Source: Aquila chrysaetos chrysaetos
Taxonomy: Eukaryota > Chordata > Aves > Accipitriformes > Accipitridae
Assembly: GCF_900496995.4 (NCBI RefSeq)
Contig: NC_044004.1
Location: forward strand, 82,963,538-83,027,537
DNA length: 64,000 bases
Direction: 5' to 3'
The notes beneath the pieces were generated by a model. It was not told the DNA's origin. It worked only from the letters and a program-made list of their open reading frames with translations, and did no database searches. Every line of letters starts with the position of its first letter. Position 1 is the first letter of the stretch. Below are positions 1 through 13,152 of this stretch, in pieces. Position numbers and translations under genes: made by a program.

Positions 1-3000
1 CACCTTGGCATTTTCTGTAAAGAAAAATGTGGTAATGGCATCCACAGGACATTGCTGAAGTCCGTAGAAGTTAATGAATTTCCTTTTAAATAGATACTTT
101 ATTAATTAAATAGAGGACCTTTACCAAAAGATACACAAGTGGTATATGGAAAGCTGGAATAAGGTGCTGCTAGGTAGATTTTGTTGATTGTCTCCTGTGA
201 AAACTGAGATGAAGCTTTATTATTATTAATTTTTCTTTTGTTCCCAGTACCTTAGTTAAAAGTTGTGCTATATCCAGAGTTACCGTATCAAAATATAAGA
301 TGCCAAATGGCAAGCACCATTTGCTATAAAATCTTACTTGATTTTTTTTTTTTGTCTGTTCTAAAGCTGAGGTTGTCACAGAAAGCCTGACATAGAGCAA
401 GAAGGTTTTGTATGATAAAGGTAGCACTTTTTATGCTTCAAGCATGCTTAGTAGGGGGGGTTTGTGTAGATTCAGATGGAATAGCAGAGCTGCTGGTGGA
501 AATGGAGCATTTCTACAAAAGGTCAGCATAAAATTCAGCAAGATTTTATTTTTCTGGAACACTTCCAAGTGTCTCTCGATGCTCATGCTTAAAATGAGTG
601 TAGCTTTTTTTTGGAAATTAATCAATGATCCATTTCCATTCTCTCATCAAATACCACTGTACTTGAAGAATTTACAGTGCCTGAGAAAAGACATAGATCC
701 AAACCTGGAAAAGGCAAGAACTTACGTTACAGTAGTCATCTGATCCTATTAGGTGAAGTATGGGCTAAAAAGCACCTCATAACCGGAAGGTGGTCTGAAG
801 TTAAATAGAAGCACTGTTGTGTGAGTAACCAGAAGGAAGATTGCAATGGCATTAGTTGTCTAAAGCAGAAGTTTATTGTCTTTTTTCCATCCTTATAAAT
901 ACCCAGTATTCATAATGAATCTAGTCCTTTATTTCCCAAAGATACCCATTGCTTCAGTAGTCTAAATTCACTCCAGCTCTAAGAGACTTCTTTTACTGAA
1001 CTCATATAACAATTTTACGATGCCTTTGCTTCACTATTAGAATGTGGCTGCCATTGCACTCTGCTTGAAAAACAAGCTTAGCTTCTAAAAATGTGAAGCG
1101 TCCCAATCCTACTGGCACAGCTTTTGCTGTGATTTTGACGGCGATTTGTTTTTCCATGCAGGGAGACTGCAGCTAGAGACTCTGCTACTGAAAGCATTAT
1201 GGAAAAGGATACTTTTGGACGGTGAGAAGTGCTTTCACTTAGCTGAGTAACCTGCTTATTGAAGTACTCATTTGAGATTCAGTTTCTAAGGCTTTTAATA
1301 CAGCATCAGTCCTGAGCTTCTTAGTATTGTTTTATTCATAATGCTGAAAGCTTCCTGGGAATTAAAAAACAAAGCTGTGATGTTACTTTCATCCCTCTAA
1401 GAGTGAGCTCTGGAACTTATTTACATTGTTTGCTTTTAATTTACGTGTATAAGATCTGGAGATTACATATGAGAGCTTCACATTCTCACTGTGGAGGCTA
1501 GCTAGCATTACCAAAACTTAGCATAATACTTGCAGAATGCAAGTTTTGCCATCGTTTTGCTTGCAGGGATCCTTCATGCTTACACACTGCAGATCGTCAG
1601 CCCCAAGGCGTTACATCCCTTGGTAAGTTTTCATTGGCTGCATTTGAGGGTGAACGTGCCATATTGATGTCAAACTGGAACATTACAGAATATTACAAAA
1701 AATACAATCCAAATACAGTATATTTTCTTAGGTCGTTTACTCAAATACCTCTTAGCAGATGCTGTTACAAAGTCTCTATTGCACTTATGCAAAATCTGTA
1801 TATTGTTGCAGACCAGCTCCACAGAGGCTGATACCAGCACACCTGAAATGGCTATCTTCTGTGATAGTTACTCATCAATAGTGATAGTCTTGTCTAATTA
1901 GCATGGATAATATTGTCATATTTTTGGTGCCTAAATTTAGGATCTTGAATTCTGTATTCAGGTATCTAAATATGGATGTGCTTTTGAGAGGAATCAGGTC
2001 ATTGCAGATTTCGTTGATTTCCTTCCAAGTACTGGGTGGTCAGTACCTTTTAAGATGTGGTGACATGAATTTAGTAACCTAAACAGAAATAAAAGGATAC
2101 AGCTTTGAGCAGCAGGGTTTGAAGGTACTAGTCTTAGCTGCCTTCTGTTTTCTTGCCCATAGATTATCCATTCTGTGAATTTTCTGTAAAAATTGCCTGC
2201 AGACACTGATATATTTAATTGTTCTTTATTAGTATTTAAGCCACTGTGCTTCAGAGATAGGCTAGAACTCCTCTGTTTGTCCTGAGGAGTAACTACTATG
2301 GGTCCTCTTTCTATATTTCTGAGTATTAAAGAAAATCTCCTGGGTAGTTACTGTCAGCCTTCTAGCAAACCTGCTGCAACATCCAGGGATTTTTCCTAGC
2401 TTCCAGAATAGCTGCAAGTAGTGTTTTTTACATAGAAGACTTGAGAAGTAGTTGAAGAAGAGGAGTTTGTTAGAAACCCCGGGAACTATTTTCAAGATGT
2501 CCCAGGAGGGGTGTTAGGAGTAAGAAAATAGACCATGGGAAGAACAAGAGAATTGTAGTAAATCTTCCCCTCGTTAGTTGCATGCAAACTTTTTTTTTTT
2601 TTTTTTTTTACACACACACACACTGTGTGCCATACATACGAAAACATGTTACATAATCCGTTGATTGCATATTTCTATGCATGTCTTGTCTCTTTTCCTT
2701 ATGACTCTCTTTCTGCCAGGAATTCAAGGCATATCAATCAGTTATTGGAAAGGAAGGAAATTGCAGACCTGTGTAAGCAACATTGGTTTTTTCTGCTTCT
2801 TATACCTAAGTAATGAGATCCAAGTCATCAGTAACGTACAGGGAGTCTTGGGTTGTTAGCAGCTATGATACTCCCATCAGGCTGTTTTGGAAGTAAACAT
2901 GAAGTGAGTAGTCAGCAGAAAAAAGCAGGCCCTACTTCATGCTAGGCAGGCTTACTGGCCATTTTTCACATGACAATCACTTTAACAGAAATAAGCATGT

Positions 3001-6000
3001 TTTGCAAAGAGGCTATAGTCTCCCGCTACCTTGGCTACTAATGAGGAATGGAAAGTATGAAAGAGTGCAGTGAAGGGAACCTAACCCTGTAACTGTTACA
3101 AGAAATCATGTCAAAGCTGCTGTGGGGGTTTCTTTTCAGGTATGTGCTCACTGCTCTTTGCTTGGATATCTCCTAGGAGATGCATGCATTTTCTCAGCAG
3201 CTCCTTGTTATATATCCTCCCCCAAGAAGGTCTCTCGGGAGGAGAGATACAGAGAACGGTCTCCAGTGCACTTGCTATTAACTGCTCCACCCGATGACCT
3301 TGCAGCTGGCCCCAGCGCTTCACCAGAGCATAGACCATCCACAAGGAAGGTTGGCTCTCCAGAGGATGCAGCCACAGTCCTCCAGATAAGTAAGCCTGGT
3401 CCCATTTACTGATCCAAAGGGCCTGGCTGGGTCTCTTCTCAGCCAGTACAGCGAGTGAGTTACAAACTGTAGGTTAAATTCAGCCGTTCAGCAATTCTCT
3501 AGAAACCACTGGAGTCCCACCATCATTCACTGATACAGTCTTTTACAGTCTATGATTTTGGTACCCGTACTTCATACTGCATTTATTTTTTATGTACCTT
3601 TGTAATACGTCGCTTATGGAATCCATTCATGTTGCTGAACGTAAATGCCAGCAATTCTCAAACATACGGGGCTGACACGGGATTGATCTTCCATTTGTGG
3701 TTCCAAAAAGTGCAGTTATAGTATGCAAATTTATTGAAACATAATATACTGATGGTTATTGCAAAGCACTGCATTAATGGTTCTGGCAGACTTACCTAAA
3801 AGTGACCTGTTCTTGCTTACATCAGACTGCCTTCGCCCTGTCACAGTTCCGTTGAAGTAGAAGGTTTTTTCTGTGAAAAATGAATTGTGAGTAAAATGTA
3901 GCAGCTGATTAATGTATCATACAAAGAGAAGATAAATTCCATACACCACTAAATTTAAAAACTGGTAAATTGCTTTATTCAAGTAAATAGACTGTAGGGA
4001 TGCTTAACATCAATATTTGCAGTAACAGGCAACACAGTTGCCTAATACTAATATTTGTAATAGTTGTTGTGGTTCCTGTAACACATGTAGAAAAGTTCTG
4101 GGGTTTACTGAAAATATTTGATGTAAGGCTGCATCTGCGTAGCTCTTAAGCGATACAAATAAGCTTTCCTGCATCACAAAATATGTGTGAGGATGGTGAA
4201 CATTTTCAAGGTAGTCTATTAATTACGTGCCAGCGAGCCAGGCTGTCAGGACTGCTTTATTACATTTAAGTGGCAGAAAGACCCCAAAATGAGTAGATGC
4301 GATAGGAAAAACAGGGAAGGAACTAAATTTTCAAGTAATACTTACCAAAAACCATTTTTAAACATTACATTTCTCTATTTCGCAAGGTCTGAAAACATCA
4401 TTTCTCTTAGAGGGCACATAAGCACTGCGGGTGGGAGTATGATAGAGATGCTGAACACCTAGCTCTAAGGTAGTTCTGGTACAGGCAAAAATCTAACCAT
4501 AGCTCCAAGGAGCTCAAAAGGACTAATGTTTCCTGCTTCTCAGGTGGGATTTTTTTGTAGTTTCAACCTAACCTTAGCATGTCTGTATTGTGTTGTTACT
4601 TTGTCAACACAGACTTCTCCTCAGTCACTTTATCTTTTGCGTTTTAGAAACACCAGGATCTTCTCTTTATGCAGAGTGGTACCTAAAACAGCTGGGCTGA
4701 GCAGTCATCCTGACTAGAACATGAACATTGTTGTTCATTGACCTTTGCTTCCTCCGGCTGCCTGGCTGTGCAAAGATGAAGTGCATATTTGTTAGCTAAT
4801 CTGTGTTTTTATGCATGTTTGACAACTAAGAAATGCCTGTTCGTAAGCAGAGTGTAAATGTGCGTGGCATTTCCCCATCAAAGTGCTGAACTGGCTATGT
4901 GAGTGAGTACATAGAAATTTCTGTACCTGTAGAGCAACACAACCGTCCCTGCAATTTGCAAGCCTTGGTTCTGGATTGCACCTGTTTTAGGAAACACGCA
5001 GGCTTGGTGGAGTGTGGACATCTCTGCAATTGGACATAAACCCCAAATTGTTTCCGTGTAGGCCACAGGAAATCTAGCAGGTCACAACTGTAACCTTCAG
5101 CCAGTTGCCAGTCATTGCTCAGTTCAAAGAGAAAGATAAGTGGCATCACTCTTTTTTTGTTGTGTTTTGGTTTTTTTGCTTTGTTTGTTAATCAAACAGT
5201 TCAAATATCAAATAGTCAGCCAGTTACCTCCATCTCTGGCTCCTTTTTTTTTTTTTTTTGCCTCTTTTTGAGAATTGATGACTGTAACAAAAAGGAAACA
5301 GTCCAAGTTCTGGTCAGAAGAAGCTCCAGGGTGGGAGACCATAGTTGTTCATAAAGTACTGGCATGACCATGTCAGTCTGTGGGTGTTAGTGTTCAGTCA
5401 GACAGGCACAATGCCAGTTGAATTCTGCACTGGTCTGGATCTTAAAAGACTTGGAATTTTTGGTTTTATTCCTGGCTTGAGTAAGTTACATCTTTCTGTA
5501 CCTTAGTTTTGCATCTGTAAAATGCAAGTGACGCTATTGCTTTCCTTTGTACAACCCTTGCGGTTTTACTGGCAACGAGGGACTTCAGAAGTTGTGGGCA
5601 TAAACACTATTTTAGTAACATTAAGCACTTTTTCTCTGTTCCCCAAATGGGGAAATTTATAGGCAAAATAGAAATGTGGTTGTATTTTCGCTTAAAGAGA
5701 AGTACCGCTAAGTATAAATTTCTGTCAATAACCTTGTTGTCTTACTCATTTTCTTTGCTACTGGAAGTTTTATTGTTTGAAATTTTATTTTCTAAGAACT
5801 TTACTTCAGATGGAATGTTTAAATAATTTGTAATGACCTTTTTTTAAAAAAAAAAAATCCGTGATAACATACTGATGAATAATTTTCTCACTAGCTTCTC
5901 AGCCCATGGAAACTAGTCAGAATACATCTAGGAGGCTACAGAACAAGAAGGAAAGCCTGCAAAACCCGGTGGAATCATTACAGATAAAAAACAAAGGTGC

Positions 6001-7294
6001 CAGAATTTACAAAAAATATTCCTATTTTATTTAAAATACCCACAGTCTCCAGAAACTGTTCTTGTTTCCTGCCAAAGCACTACCTGTGTTTTTGCATGAG
6101 GTCAGTTTAGATGTGACTGTTTTAGTAGCAGTACCCACTTCTACGTTATCCTGCTCCTAGGAGAGTAATTAGATTAACTCCACAATGCACTGTTGTTCAG
6201 CCCCTTAACTCTAATAAGCTTCAAGATCCTTAACATTTCAAACATGGCAGCTGGCGAAGGGTGCCCTCGTGTGCTGTCGTGTCCAATTAAATGAAATGTT
6301 TAACAAGCTGATGACTCTTTCATGGAAACTCAAATATATTCTGACAGCAGTGGACTCCAAAAACATAGTTTCCCAGCAGTGGCCTCAGAAGCATAGCCTT
6401 TCCTGCTCAACTTTTTTTTTAAATCTGAGGTGACCATAGTGATGATGGAGAACTTTTCAGGTTCTCTTCTTGCTCCCTTTGAAGTCACTGGTAAAATGCA
6501 CATGAACTCCTGTGATGGTGGGATGCCAAGTGAGATGGAATTTCTTTTATCTGCACTTTTTCTTACTGCACATTCCAGTTGCTTCCCCTTTTCCCTGTTG
6601 AGTCTCGCTGCATAGTTTTGGGAAATTATTATTTCCCTACATTGTACAGTGCACATGTGTCAGGGACATACAAGTGACCTGATTTAGTTAAAACTAATCA
6701 AAATATATATATAAAGTGTAAGGTAAGTGTTCTCATCTTTATTCTTTGCCATCCATTAACATCTTCAGTTTGCCTGTTTTCTATGTCCACATAAAAATAC
6801 ATATTCATATCTGCAGTGTATCAAGAGTTAGTGTATACGGGGGGGGGGGGGGGGGGGGGGGGCTTTTATGTACACACTAAGTAAACCTGTTTCCATGACC
6901 GTTGGACCAAAGGTACTAATTTCACACCATCCGAAAAAAGAAATTCTCAAGTCAGTAGCATTTCACCACTACTCCAGCATTTGGTGCTTTGGCTTCACAA
7001 AGCAGATGAGGTGGTGCCTGTTTATAACTAGCTTTATCTTTTCTGTTCAGGTCCTGCGTATAAAGAATTGCAAACTAAAGTTGCATTTATAAGGGCTTGA
7101 TAAATACAGTGTAACACGCAGGAGGATATTACAAAGCTTTAGATGTCTGCATCTGAGCCCTCAATCATTTTAACATAAGGTGGTGTTCAGGTAATCTGTT
7201 CTTGCTGCTATTTTCAGCCATGTCATCAGTGATCAGAAGTCAGAAAATGAAGATAGAAAAAGCAAAGGAAAAGGAGAAAAAGCTATCAAAGTGA
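1..7294 (+). CDS. CCDC158: CCDC158 (coiled-coil domain protein 158), 3' part of gene, partial
   Basis: This is the C-terminal end of CCDC158, a long coiled-coil protein of poorly known function. Four exons are supported: 1162-1221, 1567-1622, 3198-3389 and 5895-5996, followed by the terminal exon 7218-7294. All donor and acceptor phases agree (2, 1, 1, 1). The product ends in segments that match the human C-terminus as I remember it: SSPKK, then SPVH.LLT, then ETS.NTSRRLQNKKESLQ, then AMSSVIRSQKMKIEKAKEKE and a stop. The last roughly 60 residues are rich in Lys and Glu and are predicted to be helical. The 5' part of the gene lies left of the window. It converges on STBD1, as in human. The introns hold only simple repeats that I can recognise. 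The assignment is strong for the last two exons and good for the three before them. Confidence 0.85.
470..521 (+). CDS. CCDC158: possible CCDC158 exon upstream of 1162
   Basis: A 52-base open segment lies between a TAG acceptor and a GTCAGC donor. It would encode SDGIAELLVEMEHFYK and leave phase 2, which fits the phase required by the exon at 1162. The acceptor tract is poor (G-run and mixed bases) and the peptide does not clearly resemble the human protein. It is therefore only a candidate. The rest of 1-1161 shows nothing else that I can call coding. Confidence 0.25.
1162..1221 (+). CDS. CCDC158: CCDC158 internal exon
   Basis: The acceptor is ATGCAG and the donor is GTGAGA. The frame gives ETAARDSATESIMEKDTFG and ends with two bases (CG) that join G of the next exon to make Arg. 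The RDSATES stretch resembles RDSTEGS in the human protein. The exon is 60 bases long and phases fit on its downstream side. Confidence 0.6.
1567..1622 (+). CDS. CCDC158: CCDC158 internal exon
   Basis: The acceptor is TTGCAG and the donor GGTAAGT. It encodes R-DPSCLHTADRQPQGVTSL, where DPSC recalls human DPSGC. Incoming phase 2 and outgoing phase 1 match both neighbouring exons. Confidence 0.65.
2590..2623 (+). repeat. T20 run followed by (AC)n microsatellite
   Basis: About 20 T residues are followed directly by seven AC dinucleotides and then TGTGTG. It lies in a CCDC158 intron. Confidence 0.9.
3198..3389 (+). CDS. CCDC158: CCDC158 internal exon with SSPKK...SPVH motif
   Basis: The acceptor is TTTTCTCAG (a second AG three bases later at 3200 is also possible) and the donor is GTAAGC at 3390. 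The 64-codon segment includes ISSPKK, then an extra VSREERYRER, then SPVHLLLT. Human CCDC158, as I recall it, has SSPKKSPVH without the ten residues between. Phases are 1 in and 1 out. Confidence 0.75.
5895..5996 (+). CDS. CCDC158: CCDC158 penultimate exon
   Basis: It encodes TSQPMETSQNTSRRLQNKK and then ESLQNPVESLQIKNK, closely matching the human segment that precedes the final AMSS motif. The acceptor is CTAG at 5894; an alternative AG at 5902 would break the phase with the exon ending at 3389, which is why 5895 was chosen. The donor is GTGCCA, somewhat weak. Confidence 0.85.
6839..6862 (+). repeat. homopolymer of about 24 G
   Basis: An uninterrupted run of 24 G lies in the last CCDC158 intron. 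Such a run is likely length-variable and prone to sequencing error. Confidence 0.95.
7218..7294 (+). CDS. CCDC158: CCDC158 terminal coding exon
   Basis: After the acceptor TTTTCAG the frame reads AMSSVIRSQKMKIEKAKEKE followed by KKLSK and TGA at 7292-7294. This parallels the human C-terminal AMSSMIRN...K. It is a strongly charged helix end. Confidence 0.88.
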
Positions 7295-7370
7295 AGACGC
7301 CATATAAATTAGTGATTACTTTCACGTATGTACATTGTGTTTAAAATACGTTATATTTTTAAAGATTAAT

Positions 7371-7376
7371 AATAAA
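7371..7376 (+). terminator. CCDC158: CCDC158 poly(A) signal AATAAA
   Basis: A canonical AATAAA lies about 75 bases after the CCDC158 stop, in AT-rich sequence, followed by a GT/T-rich stretch. It gives a very short 3' UTR. Confidence 0.6.
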
Positions 7377-10300
7377 AGTTCTGACAGTTTTGTAGTTCTT
7401 GCTTGGAGCCATGACACTTCTTACAGTTTTTACTTTTAAATGAGTGGGTAGTACAGAGGAGTAGAAATACATCTAAATACAGACTCTTTTCACTGACACA
7501 CATTTTCAATAGCTGTGTGCTGTGAGTGATACTGACCACAGGGCACTGCTGGCTGCTTCAAGTTCCAGCATTTCTTCCATGTGTTCTGGATCTTGCACAC
7601 CGTTTCAGGTCCTATTTTTTACAAAGTTAGTTTTGAAATGGTTTGTTGGGCTTTTTTTTTTTTTTTTTTCCTTTCTAAAATAAATTGGTTGCCCTTCCCT
7701 CCATACTTCATGTTACTACTTCAATAGATTCCAATTCATCTGGATGTCCCAGCACTGCCGGGTATTTCCAATAAAAGCAGGAAACCTGCCCATGGCTCCT
7801 GTTAATGTTGAGATGAAGTGTTGAACCACATACCTACAACTGCAAGCCTGCACAGATTGCATCCTATACCATGATTCCTTTAGGCAGAATGGACTCATCA
7901 AGTAGTAATTTTTTATGTCATTTTCACTGCTTGTTGGGATATTTGGCTTGATTCATAGTACAAGGGGAGAGTCCACAGTCTGCACTGGATTAGCTTTGTA
8001 AGCATAACACTCGCATTTAGACTTGCAGCTGAGGGATGTGTATGTGCCTAGTTTGGGACTTCTTGTCCTTCTTCAATCTGTGTCCCTCTATAAAAACTAG
8101 AATAGGTGAAGTTCAGGCAGAAAAAAAAATGCATTTTGATTCTATACTGACTTTTTTCCTTATAAGAGTCTAGTATGACTTAATATGGGTGGTGGAGCCT
8201 GGTATTTAGGGAGTTTGCTAAAATAGCTGGGCGTATTACTTTCAGTTGGTCTCCAAAATGCTCTTCAGTTGAGTCACCAATACAGACAACTTTCCCATAA
8301 TACAAGTGCCTAAGAATAATATTTTCAAAGGCCATTCCTGGTGTAAGATTTAGTACTAAACAGGAAGACATGTTGAGCACACCTGAATTTATTTTAAAAC
8401 CTCCTGTGTGTTCTGACATTTGAGGATTTTGCAGCAGAGGGCAAATGACTTCGTGCACTTAGAAGAGTTAAAGGACTATCCAATGCTAAAAACAATTCCA
8501 AAGTAGTAAGATGAACAGGATCACCAAAGTATCAGATTGATGTTTAAAGCCTCATTAGTGTTTGACAATATCTAAGGGAACAAGATAGTTGTTGGAAAAA
8601 AAAGACGGGAGGAAGAAGTTTGTACTCATCCCAAATTGAGTACTTTTCCAGAATTTGCCATTTGATTTTTATCTGGGGACTATTTGTGAAGCGCAGATTA
8701 ATAGTGCTGCCCCTTCAGAGTCTAGCAAAGCTGTCTGAGAAGCTGGTCACGGAAGCTGCTGGCCTGGTAGGAGGGGAGTCCTTGCTATAAACAGTACTGA
8801 CAAAACAAGGGGCAAGATGTCCTTCTGCAATAAATTGGTACCCAAGCACCGAAAAGTAGACCATCCCCAGGGTCAGCAGGAGGTGCCAGTGGGGCAGCTT
8901 CACTAGCATTAGTGTTTTTCCTCATTATCTGCTTTCTGAAAAGCAATTATGGCCTTGGATTTGTAGCAGCATGGAAGACCGTGCTTGAATTCAAGGGGCT
9001 TACGCCGTGATTTTGTCCAAACCAAATGATTTGTAGCTACGGCTCAGCGAAAGTAGCTTCAAGAGCACAAGCCATGCAGATACAAGCTTGGTTTTGTTGA
9101 CTTGGAAGCTACAGGACTATATTCAGAGTAGATAAATTCTGAGTTTTTTTTAGTTTGAGGTGTTGTTGTGTGATAATAGGTTAGCGAGTTGTTCCTAAGG
9201 TGTCCTCAGTTTTTGTCAACAGTATTTTGATTTAATCTAGGTAATTCTCTGTATTTCCTAATATTTTTTTTCCACTGATTCTGTCATTTTTGGCAACAGT
9301 GTTGCAGGCTTAGTCAAAATGTTAATAAAGGTGTCTCCCCTTTCCTAGGAATTGGTTGCATTGATAATGAAAGGATCATTTCAGATGGCTTGTGTATCAC
9401 AGTCTGGACTCGTTATACATATTTGACAGATCTACCAAAGTTTTCATAAGAAAAGGGCGAGATCTAGAGAATGAGAGCACGTATTCACTCCATAGCCCAG
9501 CAGGTTTGAAAAGGTCAATGAAAAGTGCACTCTCAGTTGCGTTCAAAGAGCCAAGCTAAGAAGAGTTTCAAGAGACTGCAGCCCTGTGAACAGAAGGGAG
9601 CAGGTGGAGAGGTACAAGTAGCCAGAGAGAAGGGAGATCTGCCAAGCAGAAAGGCAGCTTAACATCCTTGTGCTGAAATCCAGCGGAGTTGGGAACAGGT
9701 CTGGGCTTCCTCCCTGCCACCAGCAGAAGGCAAAGAATTGGCGTGGGGAAGTAAAAGGTTCCCAGACTTGTGGGCCCCAGAGCAGCTCTATACATCCTGG
9801 ACTTTGCAGCATGAATAGCACTTTGTTATTCCGTGTCATACAGGTGGATGACAGGAGGACTGTTAGGCAAATCTTGACCACAGCAGGACACCACAGATGG
9901 CAACCAACCCCCTAAAGAGAAAACCTATTACCAGTGTAATATTTTTGAATGGATCATGTGGAGAGGCTCCAAACAGTAAGTTTAACTCCCAGAGAGCATG
10001 TGGGGTGGGCATGGTTTTTACAAAGGCACCTGCAAAGCGAATAGGAAGCAAACAAGTTGCAATGCAAGTTCCTGTATGTGATTTCAAACTGGTTTATGGC
10101 CAGTACCCATTCCAGCCACAGGCTGTCTGCTCAGCTTGCCATCCAGGTGCAGCATTTAGCATTTGTACACCAAACTACTTCACAAATAAGAGTAAATTGC
10201 ATTTCAGCTGTAAGTAATCAAATTGTCAAATTTGCCAGAAGTTTGTTGTCAGCAGTATGAGCCTGTGAACTTAAAAAGTAGATCTTTGGTTGCAGTCTTC

Positions 10301-13146
10301 CTGGCTTTGCCAGGCTGTGAGTGAGATGGTTCATTATTTGCTTTTAGATATCCTGAGCCGCGGGCTGCTAGGCTGTTATATCCACATAGGAATGTCAACA
10401 AGAACTTGTTTCTCACATGTAGCTTCACTAGTCTCACAGCCAGGACATCGTACTAGTCATATATCAGTCTGTTCTAGCATAATCATTTTTATGCAGCAGG
10501 GCAACTTTTAAGTCTACCTTCATGCTTGAGTGACTAGATTGTTCAATAATGAGGAATCATCTCTGTAAACTTGGAGAAAATACTAATTGGCTCCTCCAAT
10601 AATACAGAGTTCCTTCTTTCACCATACAAATAACATTTAATTTACATAGCGTAGGCCCTGCTGGGCAAGCAGTGATGTGAATGGCACAATAATTCAGAGG
10701 TTATAGCAAAAGTGCAGTGCAGGTCTTTGTAGAAACCTTGCTTGATCATTCAGCAAGATGATGCAATCATGAGGACTGTATGCATTGTCTGTGGGATCAA
10801 AGCACAGGGTGTTTAATTAAAAAAAATTATTCTTAATTTGAGAGACTTCTCGGGGTTAGTCTGTTTGAAACATGTTCATCATTGCATTAGAGAATCTATT
10901 CTAGTGTAGGTTAAGTGGCTTTCTAGTGAATATCTTAATCTAATACCACAGTTAATCTTCTCAGACAAGCCTCCAATGTATGTATAAATACACTCAAATG
11001 GCAGTGGCTGTTGGACAAGTGCTTTTTATGTTGACAATATGTGACTATATGAAGAGCTTGCATTAATGTGAAAAAATAATTGTAAACAGCTTGAAATAAC
11101 ATGTTTTGCTTTGACTTCAGTGATTTCTGAAGATCAATTACTATTTCAACTGTACCTCTGTATATTTGGGATTTTGTTCACTTAAATTTGTTAGAAAATC
11201 TCAGTGCAAAAAAATGCAACTAAGGTACCAAGCCACTAGTTCCAGCGCGATATTCAGTTAAAGCTGTAAGTTACTGACTGATATCCATACAAGTGTTTTG
11301 TGTACTCACTGTTGGTGCAGGTGGACAGAAATTAAGAGCTCTCTGTTTGTACACAGTAATCATAGTCATAATTAAACAGTAGAAATATTTATTACAGTGA
11401 AGCAGTAGCCCCTAAAATGAAATGAGCTTCATGTTAGTATTTCTTTTTCAACCCTGGGCATACTATGTCCTGTTTTCCTTTTAAGTTCATGTAGTAAGTA
11501 ACTTAAGTCCTATTTTAGTTTCCTCTTGAAGAGAGTTGAGGACTAGCGTGTGCACATGCACATGGGTTTAAGATCACTGAAGCAGCATCAACCAGCTGCT
11601 GAATTGTCAGCTCCATCCTTTCCCTCTTGAGTCAGTTGCCAGAAATGATACCATATTCCTTCCAGACCTGCAGTACTTCTCATGCAGAAGTAGTTACAGG
11701 AGTACTTTTCATCCTGGACAAGCAGTTAACAAAAAGCTTACAGTCAGTCTTGAGTTTAGCTCCCACCCACATTTCCTCCCTTGTTCTCTTCTATAAAAGG
11801 TCTGTTGAAGGAATTAAATTTATTCATCTGAATCTTCAGGTTGCTTGAGACAACCAGAGACCACAGCTAGTGTCTGTAGAAGTAGCTGACCCACAGAAAA
11901 AGTTGCTCTGCCACATAGCAGCTGCTGGGGGCTGGGGTGCTTGTTTTACATGAGAAAATGAGAATTCCAGCTTGCCAATGCAGTTGGTCATTTGCCTTAG
12001 TCTTTCTCCCTCTTCACCGTCCCCTCAACACCCCCCAAGATTTTCTTTAGCTATTTTGTGGCTATGCCTGCATGAGCAGGCGGCCCAGCCCACTCTCGAT
12101 GGATTTGTTTCGTGAAACAGCTGGTACTGAAGTCCAAGTAGCAACGTTTCAGACACTTGTTCTTCACAGCAGCTCAACCATTGTCCCACCAACTGCACAT
12201 CCATTAACCATTAGATGCAGGAGGTAAGCCTCTGAAGCTTATCTTCCAGTCTATCACCAAAACCCATTCCACATACTCAACTGCTCCACCATGCAAAGCA
12301 GGAAAGAATTAGCAGAGGCAATTAGATCAGCAGTGTGCTTTTGAAGCAGATGTTCCAAACCTAAGTGCTAATTAATGCACTTCAGAACTCCTACAAAGCT
12401 ATGCTCTTCAGACCAAGTTCACTCTAGGGAAGGGATATTTGCAAGCTAGAGCTAGGTTCCTCATTATGGAAGGAAGAGCTTGCTGAAGTAGCATCATGTA
12501 TTAGTAACCAAAAATACAAAAAGCAGGCAAGCAGAGCAGCTTTCTGCTTCTGTCATGTAAAAAATACCAACTGGTTGAAGCTGGAAGCATTCTACTTTAT
12601 CTGGCTTACTAGAGGGCCACAACTTAAAAGAAATTTGTGTTGAAAAGCCTAGTCTTGAAAGAAAAAAAAAAACAAAAAACAACCAAACCCAAACTTAAGC
12701 TAAGTAGTCTCTAACAATACTGTGGTATTGTTCCTAGGTAGACGGAATATGCCACCTATCTCTATTCCAGTGAGAATCCTATTCCCTTGCCATCACAGCA
12801 GTCCAGGTTTTGTTTTTTTTTTTTTTTAAAGCCTGCTCCCACCCTGACAAAGTAATTCATTAAGCCCAGACAGTCCTTTCTGACCTTTGGTCTCCTCTCA
12901 GCAGGATGATCTGACTAAAAGGGACCTATCTGCCAAGCCTTCGTTTGAGCTGAGGTGCTTCCTGGAGAGTAGGGACTAGAGAATGAAGTACTTTGGGGTT
13001 AAACCTTTGTTATTCCAAAGAGTGCCAGCCACTTGGCAGGAATTCTTTAGCACTAAGACTGCAGGTCAAGTAACTCACTTTGATAGAAGTTATTAAAATG
13101 AGTCAGTTCACTGGTCAAGTTGTAACGGACTGTCAGTCTGAAAGTG
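7377..13146. other. intergenic region between convergent CCDC158 and STBD1
   Basis: About 5.8 kb of ordinary mid-GC sequence. The longest open frames are about 110 codons, overlap one another on both strands, and resemble no protein I know. I see no RNA gene or recognisable transposon. Short T or A runs occur at about 7651-7670 and 12660-12672. Confidence 0.6.
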
Positions 13147-13152
13147 TTTATT
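13147..13152 (-). terminator. STBD1: candidate STBD1 poly(A) signal
   Basis: TTTATT on the + strand reads AATAAA on the STBD1 strand, about 437 bases after the stop codon. It is the first canonical signal downstream, and 13153-13588 would then be the 3' UTR. A 96-codon open frame in that UTR (13159-13449, - strand) has no recognisable domain and is not called as a gene. Confidence 0.5.

Noticed and set aside
5903-5996. CCDC158 penultimate exon starting after the second AG (5902)
   Set aside because: The resulting phase 0 start would not join the phase-1 donor at 3389; starting at 5895 restores the frame and adds TSQ, which matches human SQ before P.ET.
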